Shown here piece by piece: positions 45,619-56,337 of a stretch of 64,000 nucleotides of DNA. Source of the stretch: Monomorium pharaonis. Its lineage: Eukaryota; Arthropoda; Insecta; Hymenoptera; Formicidae. The notes under the pieces were generated by a model. It ran no database searches. It was given only the letters and a program-made list of their open reading frames with translations, and was not told the DNA's origin. Every line of letters starts with the position of its first letter. Position 1 is the stretch's first letter. The position numbers were made by a program, and so were the translations under genes. The DNA lies in NCBI RefSeq assembly GCF_013373865.1, contig NC_050469.1, forward strand, positions 16,735,046-16,799,045, in the 5' to 3' direction.

Positions 45619-47263
45619 TTTTATTTTCTTATAATTAACATGATGAAAGCTCAGAATTTACAGTGTGCCAGCTGCTGTTAACTGTTAATAATAATATAAG
45701 TTCACCGAGATTCATTCCCTTTGAAATTCAATGATTGGCATATAGAGAATTGGCAAGGCAATTCAAAAGGATTATTTGAAAGTGTACTTTCTAGTTCTTC
45801 AAGTATGTTATTATCTTATGGCAAGTCAGGTAAGAGAATAGTTACAAGTGTTATATTTTTATTAAAAAAAATATTGTATTTCAACTGTGTGACTTAAATA
45901 AAGATATCGTGTCTTTTTCAGATTTTGTATTAGGTAAATTACGTGAAATCTAGTCTAAAACTACCACAACGAAGTATACGGGCCATAGTATCGCCCAACT
46001 AGCCTACTAATGATACGTATAGGGTGTAATATTGGAGATGTTTTTAGAATTCCAAGGATTATTTATGTTTAGTTATAATAACTGCCATGCATTCTATGCG
46101 AACTGGATATAAGTATTTAAATACTTTGTTCTCTAAACAATTTATTCTAATTAATAAAATTCTTTTTATAGGTCTATGAAGATCACATTCAAAATTTTTT
46201 ATTTTGAATGTGAAATTCTTTAACTTATTTTTTTTTGAGACGTATATGATTTTAATTAATTAATACTCGTGGAATTAATACTCGTGGAATCTATAATCAT
46301 GTGTCGGCTTGTAATGGGAAACAAAAGCATGGTTCTTATGGAAATTTCTCAAACTTGCTAACTTTGCAAGTGGCAGTCTAGATTACTTAAAAGCCATAGA
46401 CCACATTTATAATTTTTGTAAGTCACGCTTTGTTTAACATTACAAGCTGGTAAATGGTTATATGTTTCAAGATATTTTTTTTAAGTAAAATATTGTAACT
46501 GAAAAAGAACAATAAACATAATTATAAAAGTACAATTACAATTTTGGGAACAACAAAGTATTTAAACTTAAAGATATTGTATATCTTTTTTATACGTGAT
46601 GAAATCTAGTTTAAAACTACTACAACGAAGTGTACGGGCCATAGTATCACCCAACTGACCTGCTGATGACACGGATAGGATGTAATATTGGATTTCAAGG
46701 ATTATCTCTACATTTAATCTGTTTAGTTATAATAACTGCCATCCATTCTATGCGAGCTGAATATACGGACAAATCTAATTAAAATATACGGATAACAAAA
46801 ATATTTCACATTTTAATTAATGCTCTTGAAACCTATAACCATGTGTCGGCTTGTAATGGAACAAAAGCATGGTTCTTACAGAATTTAGATTATATAAAGC
46901 CCATAGACCACATTTATAACTTTTCTAAGATTATAACATTATATAAGATTATAACAAGTTTTATAAGATTACAACAAGATTATTACAAGCTGGCTTATGG
47001 TTATATGTTTCAAGATTTTTAGTTTATTTAATAATATAAAAGGTTAGGTTAAAATAATTTTTATATAAGTATTTTATATAAGAGAATATATATATTTTTT
47101 TTATACATTCGTTTTATACATTTATCTTGGCAATGGCAAAATCTGGAACAAATCTTTATCTTGCAGTATATCTGAAATTATAATAAAAAATATTTATTTT
47201 ATTTTGTACGCACACACACACAGCTACTGTCACATATATATCCATTTTATATTACTTACATTT

Positions 47264-48118
47264 TTAACTGTAACTTATAAAAATGTTTTGGCCACGGCCT
47301 CTCCCGCGGATTCGGCTGCCACGGCCTCGTCCACCACGGCCTCGTCCACCACGGTAGTCTTGTCCGTAGCCTTTTCTATCTTTTTTTTGGCCACCACGTT
47401 GCCAGCGAGGAGCTGTAAAAAGAAAATAAAAATATTTATTTATAAAATATTATTTATTTAAAAAATATTAATAAATGATAATTTTTTTCTTACGTCTTGT
47501 CATTTGCTGTGACAATTGCGGTGCTGGTGATGGTGATGGTGGTGGTGGTGGTGGTGGTGGTGGTGGTACAAATCCTCCCCATGACCATGAATATGGCCAT
47601 GCATATGGTGGGTATGGACCGTACGGGGTCCACCATGTCGGCGAGGCTAGCGTCGTCGGCGAGATCGATGTCGTCGGCATCGGCAGCGGGATCGACGAGA
47701 TCGTTGTCGGCGGCGGTGGCAATGTTGGGACCGACGTAGTCGACGGCGGCGGTGGTGGGGGGTCCATTGTCGTTGTCGGCGGCGACGGTGGTGGGACCGA
47801 CGTCGTCGGTGGTGGGACCGACGTCGTCGGAAGGACCGACGTTGTCGGTTGCAGCAGTGGTGGGGGATCCATTGTCATCGTCGTCGTCGGTGGTGGCAGC
47901 GACGACGCCGGTGGCGGGGCCGATGTATCGGCGTGTGATTTCGATTGTGCCACATGCAGCTTCTCAATTTGAGAAGCTGCATGGGCTATAATCTCATCAT
48001 CTTCCGTGTCCATCAATCTGAAATTAAATTAATTAATTTTAGTATTTCTTATAATTTTAATACATTTTTTTTTATTTCACAAGATTAATACTTACAGAAT
48101 TTCTTTGTTTGCCGCCAT
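47264..48118 (-). CDS. RG-box small spliced gene, copy C
   Basis: Minus-strand gene with exons 48118-48096, 48017-47494 and 47412-47264, predicted 231 aa. The start is MAANKEIL, then an acidic patch and HAASQIEKLH, a long Pro/Thr/Ser-rich region, a Trp/Tyr/Pro-rich aromatic segment (WWTPYGPYPPYAWPYSW), polyproline, and an RGG-type tail (RGGRGRGGRGRG) ending QNIFISYS. Splice sites and phases match copies A and B. Almost identical to copy D: one Asp more and a few substitutions. Both palindrome copies are intact, so either they are recent or they are being homogenised. Confidence 0.75.
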
Positions 48119-48175
48119 AATGTTATTACTTATAGGGTCTGTTCGTGTTGCGTGCTCCAACATGCTCCTATCCTA

Positions 48176-48295
48176 GGGTACGTTCTGTTTCACGCATGAT
48201 ACGCATAATGCATCGTTCATCCTTGTTGTTTGTCAAACGTTAAACAAGGATGAACAATGCATTATGCGCATCATGCGTTGAAACGGAACGCAGCT
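48176..48295. mobile_element. Hairpin MITE in the left arm only, CTA duplication
   Basis: Arms with TTTCACGCATGATACGCATA and TTATGCGCATCATGCGTTG; CTA at 48173-48175 and 48296-48298. The right arm shows the empty site (GAATAGGATAGGAG). It was inserted after the palindrome formed, or was lost from one arm. Confidence 0.8.
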
Positions 48296-48344
48296 CTATT
48301 CTTCACCTTAACTACAATATGTTGATTCCGATCCAACCTATTAA

Positions 48345-48499
48345 GGTGCCTTTTCACGCTGAAGTTTGACGCTCATTTTCAGCGTCAAAATACATCACGC
48401 AACTAAAAATGACGAATGGGTATTTTTATTTTTAGTCGCGTGATGTCTTTTGACGCTGAAAATGAGCGTCAAACTTCAGCGTAAAAAGGCACCTTAATA
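48345..48499. repeat. Hairpin MITE at the exact palindrome centre
   Basis: Stem arms AAGGTGCCTTTTCACGCTGA and TCAGCGTAAAAAGGCACCTT with the GACGCTCATTTTCAGCGTC block; the loop is near 48411-48428. TTA/TAA abut both ends. It looks like an ordinary MITE, except that the symmetry continues for 3.7 kb on both sides. Confidence 0.8.
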
Positions 48500-48596
48500 G
48501 GTTAGATCGAAATCAACATATTGAAGTTAAAGTGAAGAATAGGATAGGAGTATGTTGGAGCACGCAACACGAACAGACCCTATAAGTAATAACATT

Positions 48597-49448
48597 ATGG
48601 CGGCAAACAAGGAAATTCTGTAAGTATTAATCTTGTGAAATAAAAAAAAATGTATTAAAATTATAAGAAATACTAAAATTAATTAATTTAATTTCAGATT
48701 GATGGACACGGAAGATGAGATAATAGCCCATGCAGCTTCTCAAATTGAGAAGCTGCATGTGGCACAATCGAAATCACACGCCGATACATCGGCCCCGCCA
48801 CCGGCGTCGCCGCTGCCACCACCGACGACGACGATGACAATGGATCCCCCACCACTGCTGCCGCCGACAACGTCGGTCCTTCCGACGACGTCGGTCCCAC
48901 CACCGACGACGTCGGTCCCACCACCGTCGCCGCCGACAACGACAATGGACCCCCCACCACCGCCGCCGTCGACTACGTCGGTCCCAACATTGCCACCGCC
49001 GCCGACAACGATCTCGTCGATCCCGCTGCCGATGCCGACGACATCGATCTCGCCGACGACGCTAGCCTCGCCGACATGGTGGACCCCGTACGGTCCATAC
49101 CCACCATATGCATGGCCATATTCATGGTCATGGGGAGGATTTGTACCACCACCACCACCACCACCACCACCACCATCACCATCACCAGCACCGCAATTGT
49201 CACAGCAAATGACAAGACGTAAGAAAAAAATTATCATTTATTAATATTTTTTAAATAAATAATATTTTATAAATAAATATTTTTATTTTCTTTTTACAGC
49301 TCCTCGCTGGCAACGTGGTGGCCAAAAAAAAGATAGAAAAGGCTACGGACAAGACTACCGTGGTGGACGAGGCCGTGGTGGACGAGGCCGTGGCAGCCGA
49401 ATCCGCGGGAGAGGCCGTGGCCAAAACATTTTTATAAGTTACAGTTAA
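48597..49448 (+). CDS. RG-box small spliced gene, copy D
   Basis: Exons 48597-48619, 48698-49218, 49300-49448; predicted 230 aa. Same domains as copy C: MAANKEIL start, HAASQIEKLH, Pro/Thr-rich middle, aromatic WPYSWSWGGF segment, polyproline and RGG tail. A 3' UTR intron follows (donor GTAAGTAA after the stop; acceptor ATTTCAG at about 49540) with GACAGTAGCTGTGTG inside. The two head-to-head genes share a ~480-bp intergenic palindrome that would also hold both promoters. Confidence 0.75.
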
Positions 49449-51092
49449 AAATGTAAGTAATATAAAATGGATATATATGTGACAGTAGCTGTGTGTGTGT
49501 GCGTACAAAATAAAATAAATATTTTTTATTATAATTTCAGATATACTGCAAGATAAAGATTTGTTCCAGATTTTGCCATTGCCAAGATAAATGTATAAAA
49601 CGAATGTATAAAAAAAATATATATATTCTCTTATATAAAATACTTATATAAAAATTATTTTAACCTAACCTTTTATATTATTAAATAAACTAAAAATCTT
49701 GAAACATATAACCATAAGCCAGCTTGTAATAATCTTGTTGTAATCTTATAAAACTTGTTATAATCTTATATAATGTTATAATCTTAGAAAAGTTATAAAT
49801 GTGGTCTATGGGCTTTATATAATCTAAATTCTGTAAGAACCATGCTTTTGTTCCATTACAAGCCGACACATGGTTATAGGTTTCAAGAGCATTAATTAAA
49901 ATGTGAAATATTTTTGTTATCCGTATATTTTAATTAGATTTGTCCGTATATTCAGCTCGCATAGAATGGATGGCAGTTATTATAACTAAACAGATTAAAT
50001 GTAGAGATAATCCTTGAAATCCAATATTACATCCTATCCGTGTCATCAGCAGGTCAGTTGGGTGATACTATGGCCCGTACACTTCGTTGTAGTAGTTTTA
50101 AACTAGATTTCATCACGTATAAAAAAGATATACAATATCTTTAAGTTTAAATACTTTGTTGTTCCCAAAATTGTAATTGTACTTTTATAATTATGTTTAT
50201 TGTTCTTTTTCAGTTACAATATTTTACTTAAAAAAAATATCTTGAAACATATAACCATTTACCAGCTTGTAATGTTAAACAAAGCGTGACTTACAAAAAT
50301 TATAAATGTGGTCTATGGCTTTTAAGTAATCTAGACTGCCACTTGCAAAGTTAGCAAGTTTGAGAAATTTCCATAAGAACCATGCTTTTGTTTCCCATTA
50401 CAAGCCGACACATGATTATAGATTCCACGAGTATTAATTCCACGAGTATTAATTAATTAAAATCATATACGTCTCAAAAAAAATAAGTTAAAGAATTTCA
50501 CATTCAAAATAAAAAATTTTGAATGTGATCTTCATAGACCTATAAAAAGAATTTTATTAATTAGAATAAATTGTTTAGAGAACAAAGTATTTAAATACTT
50601 ATATCCAGTTCGCATAGAATGCATGGCAGTTATTATAACTAAACATAAATAATCCTTGGAATTCTAAAAACATCTCCAATATTACACCCTATACGTATCA
50701 TTAGTAGGCTAGTTGGGCGATACTATGGCCCGTATACTTCGTTGTGGTAGTTTTAGACTAGATTTCACGTAATTTACCTAATACAAAATCTGAAAAAGAC
50801 ACGATATCTTTATTTAAGTCACACAGTTGAAATACAATATTTTTTTTAATAAAAATATAACACTTGTAACTATTCTCTTACCTGACTTGCCATAAGATAA
50901 TAACATACTTGAAGAACTAGAAAGTACACTTTCAAATAATCCTTTTGAATTGCCTTGCCAATTCTCTATATGCCAATCATTGAATTTCAAAGGGAATGAA
51001 TCTCGGTGAACTTATATTATTATTAACAGTTAACAGCAGCTGGCACACTGTAAATTCTGAGCTTTCATCATGTTAATTATAAGAAAATAAAA

Positions 51093-51120
51093 TGGTGCAA
51101 AGCACTACCGTGCCTCTTGA
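51093..51120 (-). repeat. 30-nt hairpin motif, solitary copy in right arm
   Basis: Mirror of 45591-45618; ends CACTACCGTGCCTCTTGA. Confidence 0.7.
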
Positions 51121-52147
51121 TCTTTCTTTCTTTCTTTCCTTACTCATCCATTCTTTTTTCTTTTTCTGTCTTCTTTTGGTTTTAATTTTTTTAATTAACT
51201 GAAATTTAAAACATAACACAAAGTATTACTCTTATCTCAGAATATAACAAAAAATGCAAATTTTATGTAACTTATCTAATCTTCAAATTAAGCACAGCCG
51301 TATTTCCTTCCATGATGTAATCCACGATGTAATATACAAGTTTATCATATCATCGTGAAATCTGCCACAGACTCACTGTTCTGTTTCCTCTTAATTGATC
51401 TCTTTCTCTCTCTCTCTCTCTCTCTCTACCATTTTTCCTCTCTCGAAGTTCTTCTTCCATTCGATGATTCATAAATACCTTAAACAATTATCATCATAAG
51501 GAACAATCGCGAAACTGTCTCCACATCTTCACAGAGAAAAACCTCGGAGAGGTTTCTCTCTGGGGCTCAATTCTTGAATTCATTCGTAAGAGAAACGTAT
51601 TCGCAAACGTATAGCTTTTAACCAATGAACTTGCAACTTTTCTGTTAAAACGAGTAGGTATTTGCGCAGCATACGTTTTTCTTGCGAATAAATTCAGGAA
51701 TTGAGTCCCTGGTCTCCAACTGTCTCACGTTGCATATTTACACTTACTTACAGCGAATCAATATAATGCCTCTCGAAACTTCGACCATGTCTTAAAATAT
51801 TAATTGTTTTCTTATTAAAAGACACATCAGTCATTGTTTCGTAGATTAGACATAACATAAATAACGGTATACTACTTCACGAAACTGTCATCATATCATA
51901 ACAATAACATAACCCTCATCACACTGTAAGTCACTTCGCACAAACCCCTGGCAACTCACATAACCCATAACCCATTACACACACCGTAGTGACGATGCAA
52001 ATGCCGTAATGACGATAATTACGAATAACTTCCATTTTATTACGTACATAATTAACGTTAGACATTATTATGCGTGAAACGGAACGTTACCCAAGAAGCA
52101 TGCAAAAGTGTGTTCGTCGGTATGACAAGTTCTTAAATAACCTGAGG

Positions 52148-52760
52148 TATGTGGGTGGTAATACACTCGGGTGTAGTTAGTGGAGGACACTGAGGTGATA
52201 TTTGGGAACGCAGCTTTAGAAATTTTATGAACGTTCGGATTTGTTATGAATTGTTTATGGCTGTGTTTCGTTATTGCTCATTATTGATACAGATTGTCAA
52301 TATAATTTGAGTATTATTAAATCAAAGGCGAAAAGAAAGTATTGAAAATAATATTTTAGTAAGTATCAAGATAAATGTGTAATTATTTTCAAAGTAGACT
52401 TTCGGAATTTTACAAATTAGATAAAAGCAAATGGGCATGAAACATGGTTATGTTATTTATTTTTTTTTCATATTTCCGAATTTTATAAATATGTTAATAT
52501 TTTATGATCTGAGCATATTCGTTGCAATGTATATATTTTTATATCAAGAGACACGGTAGTGGCTTGCGCCAAGTTTTTATATTTTGCTACTGATTGAAAT
52601 AATAAAAAACTTTTGGTTTTTTTTAGCGTAGATCTGGGAATTGATTCTGTATTGTTAAAGCATACATACCAATTAGTGGATTTATTTTCTTCAGAAATAC
52701 AAAAAATACCCATTGTATTGAAAAGGTAACATTAATTTTGAAAAGCTAACTTGTTTATTA
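52148..52760. repeat. Reverse copy of 10970-11445 with a 30-nt insertion
   Basis: Matches the region upstream of RG gene copy B, including the Harbinger-like end at 52148-52210. At 52544-52573 the hairpin motif interrupts text that is continuous at about 11060, with TATAAAAA-like sequence on both sides. No gene. Confidence 0.65.
52544..52573 (+). repeat. 30-nt hairpin motif as a clean insertion
   Basis: TCAAGAGACACGGTAGTG to GCGCCAAG. The flanks are ATATTTTTATA before and TTTTTATATTTT after, so an ~8-bp target duplication is plausible. Confidence 0.65.
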
Positions 52761-54010
52761 TTAAGAGACACGGTAGTGGCTCGCGCCAAGTAAAAGCATA
52801 TAGCACGTGTCCGACCGTGCTCTTAAGGGTGCATCCCGATGGAGAAGAATTAACGGAACGGAATAAAAACGGAATGGAAATATGGAGAGGGATTGAGCAA
52901 TCAGAGTAATTCCGTTTCAATTTCGTTTCGTTTTTTGATGAGCTGGATCCCTATGTACAGAACTGTCTCGGAATGGAAAAGGAAAGGACACACTTTTAAA
53001 AGTGGCAAAGCATATTATCCTTTATGGTCCGTCGGGCGACTTTTACGATTGTGCCTACTTTTTTAAACGATACATTGGTTGGAATATCGCCAGTAAGTAT
53101 AAAAATAGTGATAACTGATAATTATATTTTAATAACATAACATTTATTTCTAATATTTATTTTAGAACTGTAACATCCTTACAAAAATCAATACATGAAG
53201 CTTCGACAAGTTCAACAAAAAATAACAATAGCACTCTTTTCACATCAACAAGCAACAACTTCAACGTGAATAATAACGTTTTAACTCTTACCAACAATAA
53301 TTCTACCTCAATAATTATGTTTATATATATTTCTGTTGTAGAGAGAAAAAGAATTGATTGATTTTTTTACGTGAACGTTTTTTGCTGCTAAAATATTTGT
53401 TCTCATACTCATCTTTACGAACTTTTTTATATCTATCAAAATCAATCCTTTTTTCTCTACGACAGAAATATATAAATATATAAACATAATTATTGAGGTA
53501 GAATTATTGTTGGTAAGAGTTAAAACGTTATTATTCACGTTGAAGTTGTCGCTTGTTGATGTAAAAGGAGTGCTATTGTTATTTTTTATTAAACTAATCG
53601 AAGCTTCATGTATTGATTTTTGTAAGGATGTTAGTTCTAAAATAAATATTAGAAATAAATGTTATAATGTTACTAGAATATAATTATCAGTTATCACTAT
53701 TTTTATACTTACTGGCGATATTTCAATGTATCGTTCCAAAAAGTAGGCACAAAATGCACAAAAATGCGTCGTAAAAGTCGCCCGACGGACCATGCAGGAT
53801 ATGCTTTGAGACTTTTGAAAGTGTGTCCGTTCCTTTTCCGTTCCGAGACAATTCTGTACATGGGGATTCAGCTCATCAAAAAACGGAATGGAATTGAAAC
53901 GGAATTACTCTGATTGGTCAATTTCTCTCCATATTTCCATTCCGTTTCTATTCCATTTCGTTAATTCTTCTCCATCGGGATGTACTCTTACGCGAGTACG
54001 CGACTTACTT
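52761..54010 (+). repeat. Hairpin motif and partial 360-bp unit split by a foldback
   Basis: AAGAGACACGGTAGTGGCTC (52763) and the CCGACCGTGCTCTT that follows match 44207-44275; the unit resumes after the foldback as CTCTTACGCGAGTACGCGAC (53988) and then diverges. Confidence 0.65.
52834..53988. mobile_element. 1.15 kb foldback with mirrored exon-like pieces
   Basis: Inverted arms GTGCATCCCGATGGAGAAGA and its complement, flanked by CTCTTA on both sides (TSD at least TTA). Each arm has a donor-like GCCAGTAAGTATAA, an acceptor-like TTATTTTAG/CTAAAATAA and a Ser/Asn-rich segment (STLFTSTSNNFNVNNN). The centre (53290-53540) is also near-palindromic. Probably a deleted DNA transposon whose own gene parts are mirrored. 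Confidence 0.75.
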
Positions 54011-54144
54011 ATTTTTACATTTAAGTACTGCATTTTTAATGTTTGTCTTTATCTAATTTTTACATTATTAGTTTATTTTTAAACAGTGTCTACTGACTTA
54101 TTTCCTAAATCCCGGAAATATGGAGAATTTTAAATATGGAGAAA

Positions 54145-54390
54145 TGTTTCGGGTGAATGTTTCTAGCGATTGACGATTGCGTCTGCGTTTGCGTCTACAA
54201 TTGTCTCTTTAACAATCAGAAGGCAGCTGCTGGCGATTACGACTGCATTTCTTTTAGGAAACACAATCGACACAAGCATTGTTCTATCTTTTTTTTATGT
54301 TCAATGAGTAAGATAAATAAAACGATACTTGTGTCGATTGTGTTCCCTAAAAAAAAGCAGATTAGTGATACAATTAGTGATTCTTAAGCT
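54145..54390. mobile_element. MITE of the GCGTTTGCGTCTAC family with nested palindrome
   Basis: Left arm GATTGCGTCTGCGTTTGCG. A nested hairpin at about 54252-54355 has arms GGAAACACAATCGACACAAG and its complement. Confidence 0.55.
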
Positions 54391-54439
54391 TCGTCTACAA
54401 TGAGTTAGTCGTTGGTCGTAAGAAATTTAATATTTGTAA

Positions 54440-54588
54440 GCCCGGATCTACAATAGGTGTAGTAAGCCTTATGCCATAAGAAACTGATCAATTATAATTG
54501 GATGTGAGAAGAATAAACGAATATAATTGGTTAATTCCTTAGGGCTTAAGGCTTACTACACCTATTGTAGATCTGGCCTAACAGCTAA
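54440..54588. mobile_element. Hairpin MITE with TAA target duplication
   Basis: Arms GCCCGGATCTACAATAGGTG and its complement; TAA at 54437-54439 and 54589-54591. Partial relative at 55505-55625. Confidence 0.8.
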
Positions 54589-54599
54589 TAAGTATAAAG

Positions 54600-55105
54600 C
54601 TTTTATGTTGCAATAATCTTACAACTTCACTATTATTAAAATACAGTGGGAAAATATTAATATTTTTATTTTTAAGCAGAACGTCTCTACTGACCCAGAT
54701 AGCATAAAATATTATCATATTTATAAATATTTTACAAATTTATTAAAAAAAATATTTTATATAATTAAATTATTTTTTATAAACCATTTAGAAATGATAC
54801 AAAAATTATCAACAATATATAGAATATATTTTTAAAATGTACTGAAAAAAAAAATTTATGTATGAGCTTGAAATATTTTTTATATTTAATGGTATAAATA
54901 ATACTTATTTTAAATATTTTCATAAATGTTTATCATAATTTTTTTATTTGGGGACTTATTTCCTAAATTTCGGAAATTTAATGTTTCAGGTGAAAGTTGT
55001 ATGTAAGTAAGATATTAAAAATATGGATTTGACTTTGATGTCAGTCAGGAGGATGTTATTAAGGTGATCTTCTGATGTTGTCGACATTATTCAAAATTAA
55101 GTCTA
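54600..55105. other. AT-rich interval without a gene
   Basis: Contains GTTGCAATAATCTTACAACTT, a relic of the repeat at 10200, then AT-rich sequence. No gene. Confidence 0.4.
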
Positions 55106-55110
55106 TGGGG

Positions 55111-55245
55111 GCGTTCTTAAATTCGCAATGGATGCAGTCAGATACACCAGAATGTCATTCTATCTTTGTTCAACTTTCCGTAAGTAATAAAGATGGAATG
55201 ACATTCTGGTGTATCTGACTGCATCCGTTGCGAATTTAAAAACGC
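55111..55245. mobile_element. Hairpin MITE
   Basis: Arms GCGTTCTTAAATTCGCAA and its complement, with CAGAATGTCATTC near the loop. No clear target duplication. Confidence 0.65.
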
Positions 55246-55269
55246 ACTTCATATGTTCATTGTTTTAAT

Positions 55270-55433
55270 AAAATCGTTTCCGAGGCTGGTATTCATAGTC
55301 GGATCTTATATTTAAGATTATCTTAAGTACTGTCTTAAGATGCCATCAGCCAATCACAGGCTCGTATTAGCATCTTAAGACATTGCTTGAGATGATCTTT
55401 AAATAAAATTCGACTATGCATACTACCCCGAGC
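55270..55433. mobile_element. Hairpin MITE
   Basis: Arms GGTATTCATAGTCGGATC and the complement ending ATTCGACTATGCATACTACC; internal TCTTAAG repeats. Confidence 0.6.
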
Positions 55434-55504
55434 TTTAGGGCCTTAGTAGAATGTCTTAAGACATGTTTTATGGTTTAAGCCTTATGTCTTGAAGCAATGC
55501 ACAA

Positions 55505-55690
55505 TAAGGCCGGATCTACAATAGGTGTAGTAAGCTTTATGCTATAAGAAATTGACCAATTACAATTGAATATGAGAAGAATAATCGAATATAATTGGTT
55601 AATTTCTTATGGCATAAGGCTTACTGCCCAAAGAACATATTATAGTCAAAATGACATCACATTGATGTCATAATTACGTCATGACAGAAA
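55505..55690. mobile_element. Partial MITE and AT-rich flank
   Basis: GGATCTACAATAGGTGTAGT and TTCTTATGGCATAAGGCTTA match the MITE at 54440-54588, but the right end is lost at TTACTGCCC. Confidence 0.6.
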
Positions 55691-55716
55691 GAGTCAAAAT
55701 GATGATTTTTGGTAAT

Positions 55717-55939
55717 CGATATTGCCATTAAGACACAAACAAGACACAAGACAGTTAGCTCGGATCTACAATAGGTGTACCCAAGGAACACACTAAAGTC
55801 AACGAAAAGTCAAAATGACTATTTCGAATCCAAATAGTCATTTTGACTTTTCGTTGACTTTAGTGTGTTCCTTGGGTACACCTATTGTAGATCCAGGCTA
55901 ACTGTCTTGTGTCTTGTTTGTGTCTTAATGGCAATATCG
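55717..55939. repeat. 223-bp near-perfect nested palindrome
   Basis: Symmetry centre at 55828. Outer arms CGATATTGCCATTAAGACAC, middle CGGATCTACAATAGGTGTA, inner AAGTCAACGAAAAGTCAAAA. The middle arms belong to the MITE family of 54440, but the symmetry extends outside it. Confidence 0.85.
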
Positions 55940-56024
55940 AAAACGACAAAAAGAGGCAAAAAATATTGCCATTGAGATACAAAACACAAAAGTTATTGTG
56001 CGTTGCTTCGTGTTGTACAGGTGC

Positions 56025-56337
56025 GTTGCTCTTGATCAATTAGAAGGCAGCTGTCATAGACGCAAACGCGAATGCAGACGCAACTATCAATTGCTAGTGT
56101 AATTCAAGCATTAAGCCTTGTCTAGAATAACCGTGGTGAGGTAATAAGGTCATTGTAATTTGCGATAGCCAGTGAGCATAAAAATCTTATGTTGCAACGA
56201 CCTTACAACTTTACTACTACGGCTATTGTAGACGATGTTTTATATGTAATAATTCTTTCTTTTTAGTTGCATAGATACTTGTGTTTTCTAATTTTGAGAA
56301 GAGGTAAGTATTTTTTTTAATTTTTCCTTATTTATAC
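56025..56337 (+). other. 5' region of the full Helitron copy
   Basis: Matches 9471-9900 in reverse. Includes a MITE arm (GACGCAAACGCGAATGCAGA) and a probable 5' splice donor AGAGGTAAGTAT at 56302. An acceptor at ATTTTAG (about 56841) would make a 5' UTR intron that contains the minisatellite. Confidence 0.45.

Larger units (their letters stand above)
44552..48411. repeat. Giant palindrome, left arm
   Basis: Reverse complement of 48428-52147 with very few differences. The arm is about 140 bp longer, mostly because of a 120-bp MITE at 48176-48295. Contains RG gene copy C on the minus strand and a solitary hairpin motif at 45591-45618. The rest (44600-47200) has no gene; it holds GA-rich tracts, MITE pieces and internal ~600-bp duplications around ATAACTGCCAT...TTCTATGCG. 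Confidence 0.9.
48428..52147. repeat. Giant palindrome, right arm
   Basis: Mirror of 44552-48411. Contains RG gene copy D on the plus strand, its 3' region, GA/CT-rich tracts near 51400 and the hairpin motif at 51093-51120. Symmetry stops after AAATAACCTGAGG (52147), where the left arm continues into the 360-bp terminal unit. Confidence 0.9.

Noticed and set aside
44552..52147. Palindrome as a pure assembly artefact
   Set aside because: The arms differ by several substitutions, a codon indel and a MITE with target duplication in one arm only; an artefact would normally be identical. Long reads would still be needed to settle it.
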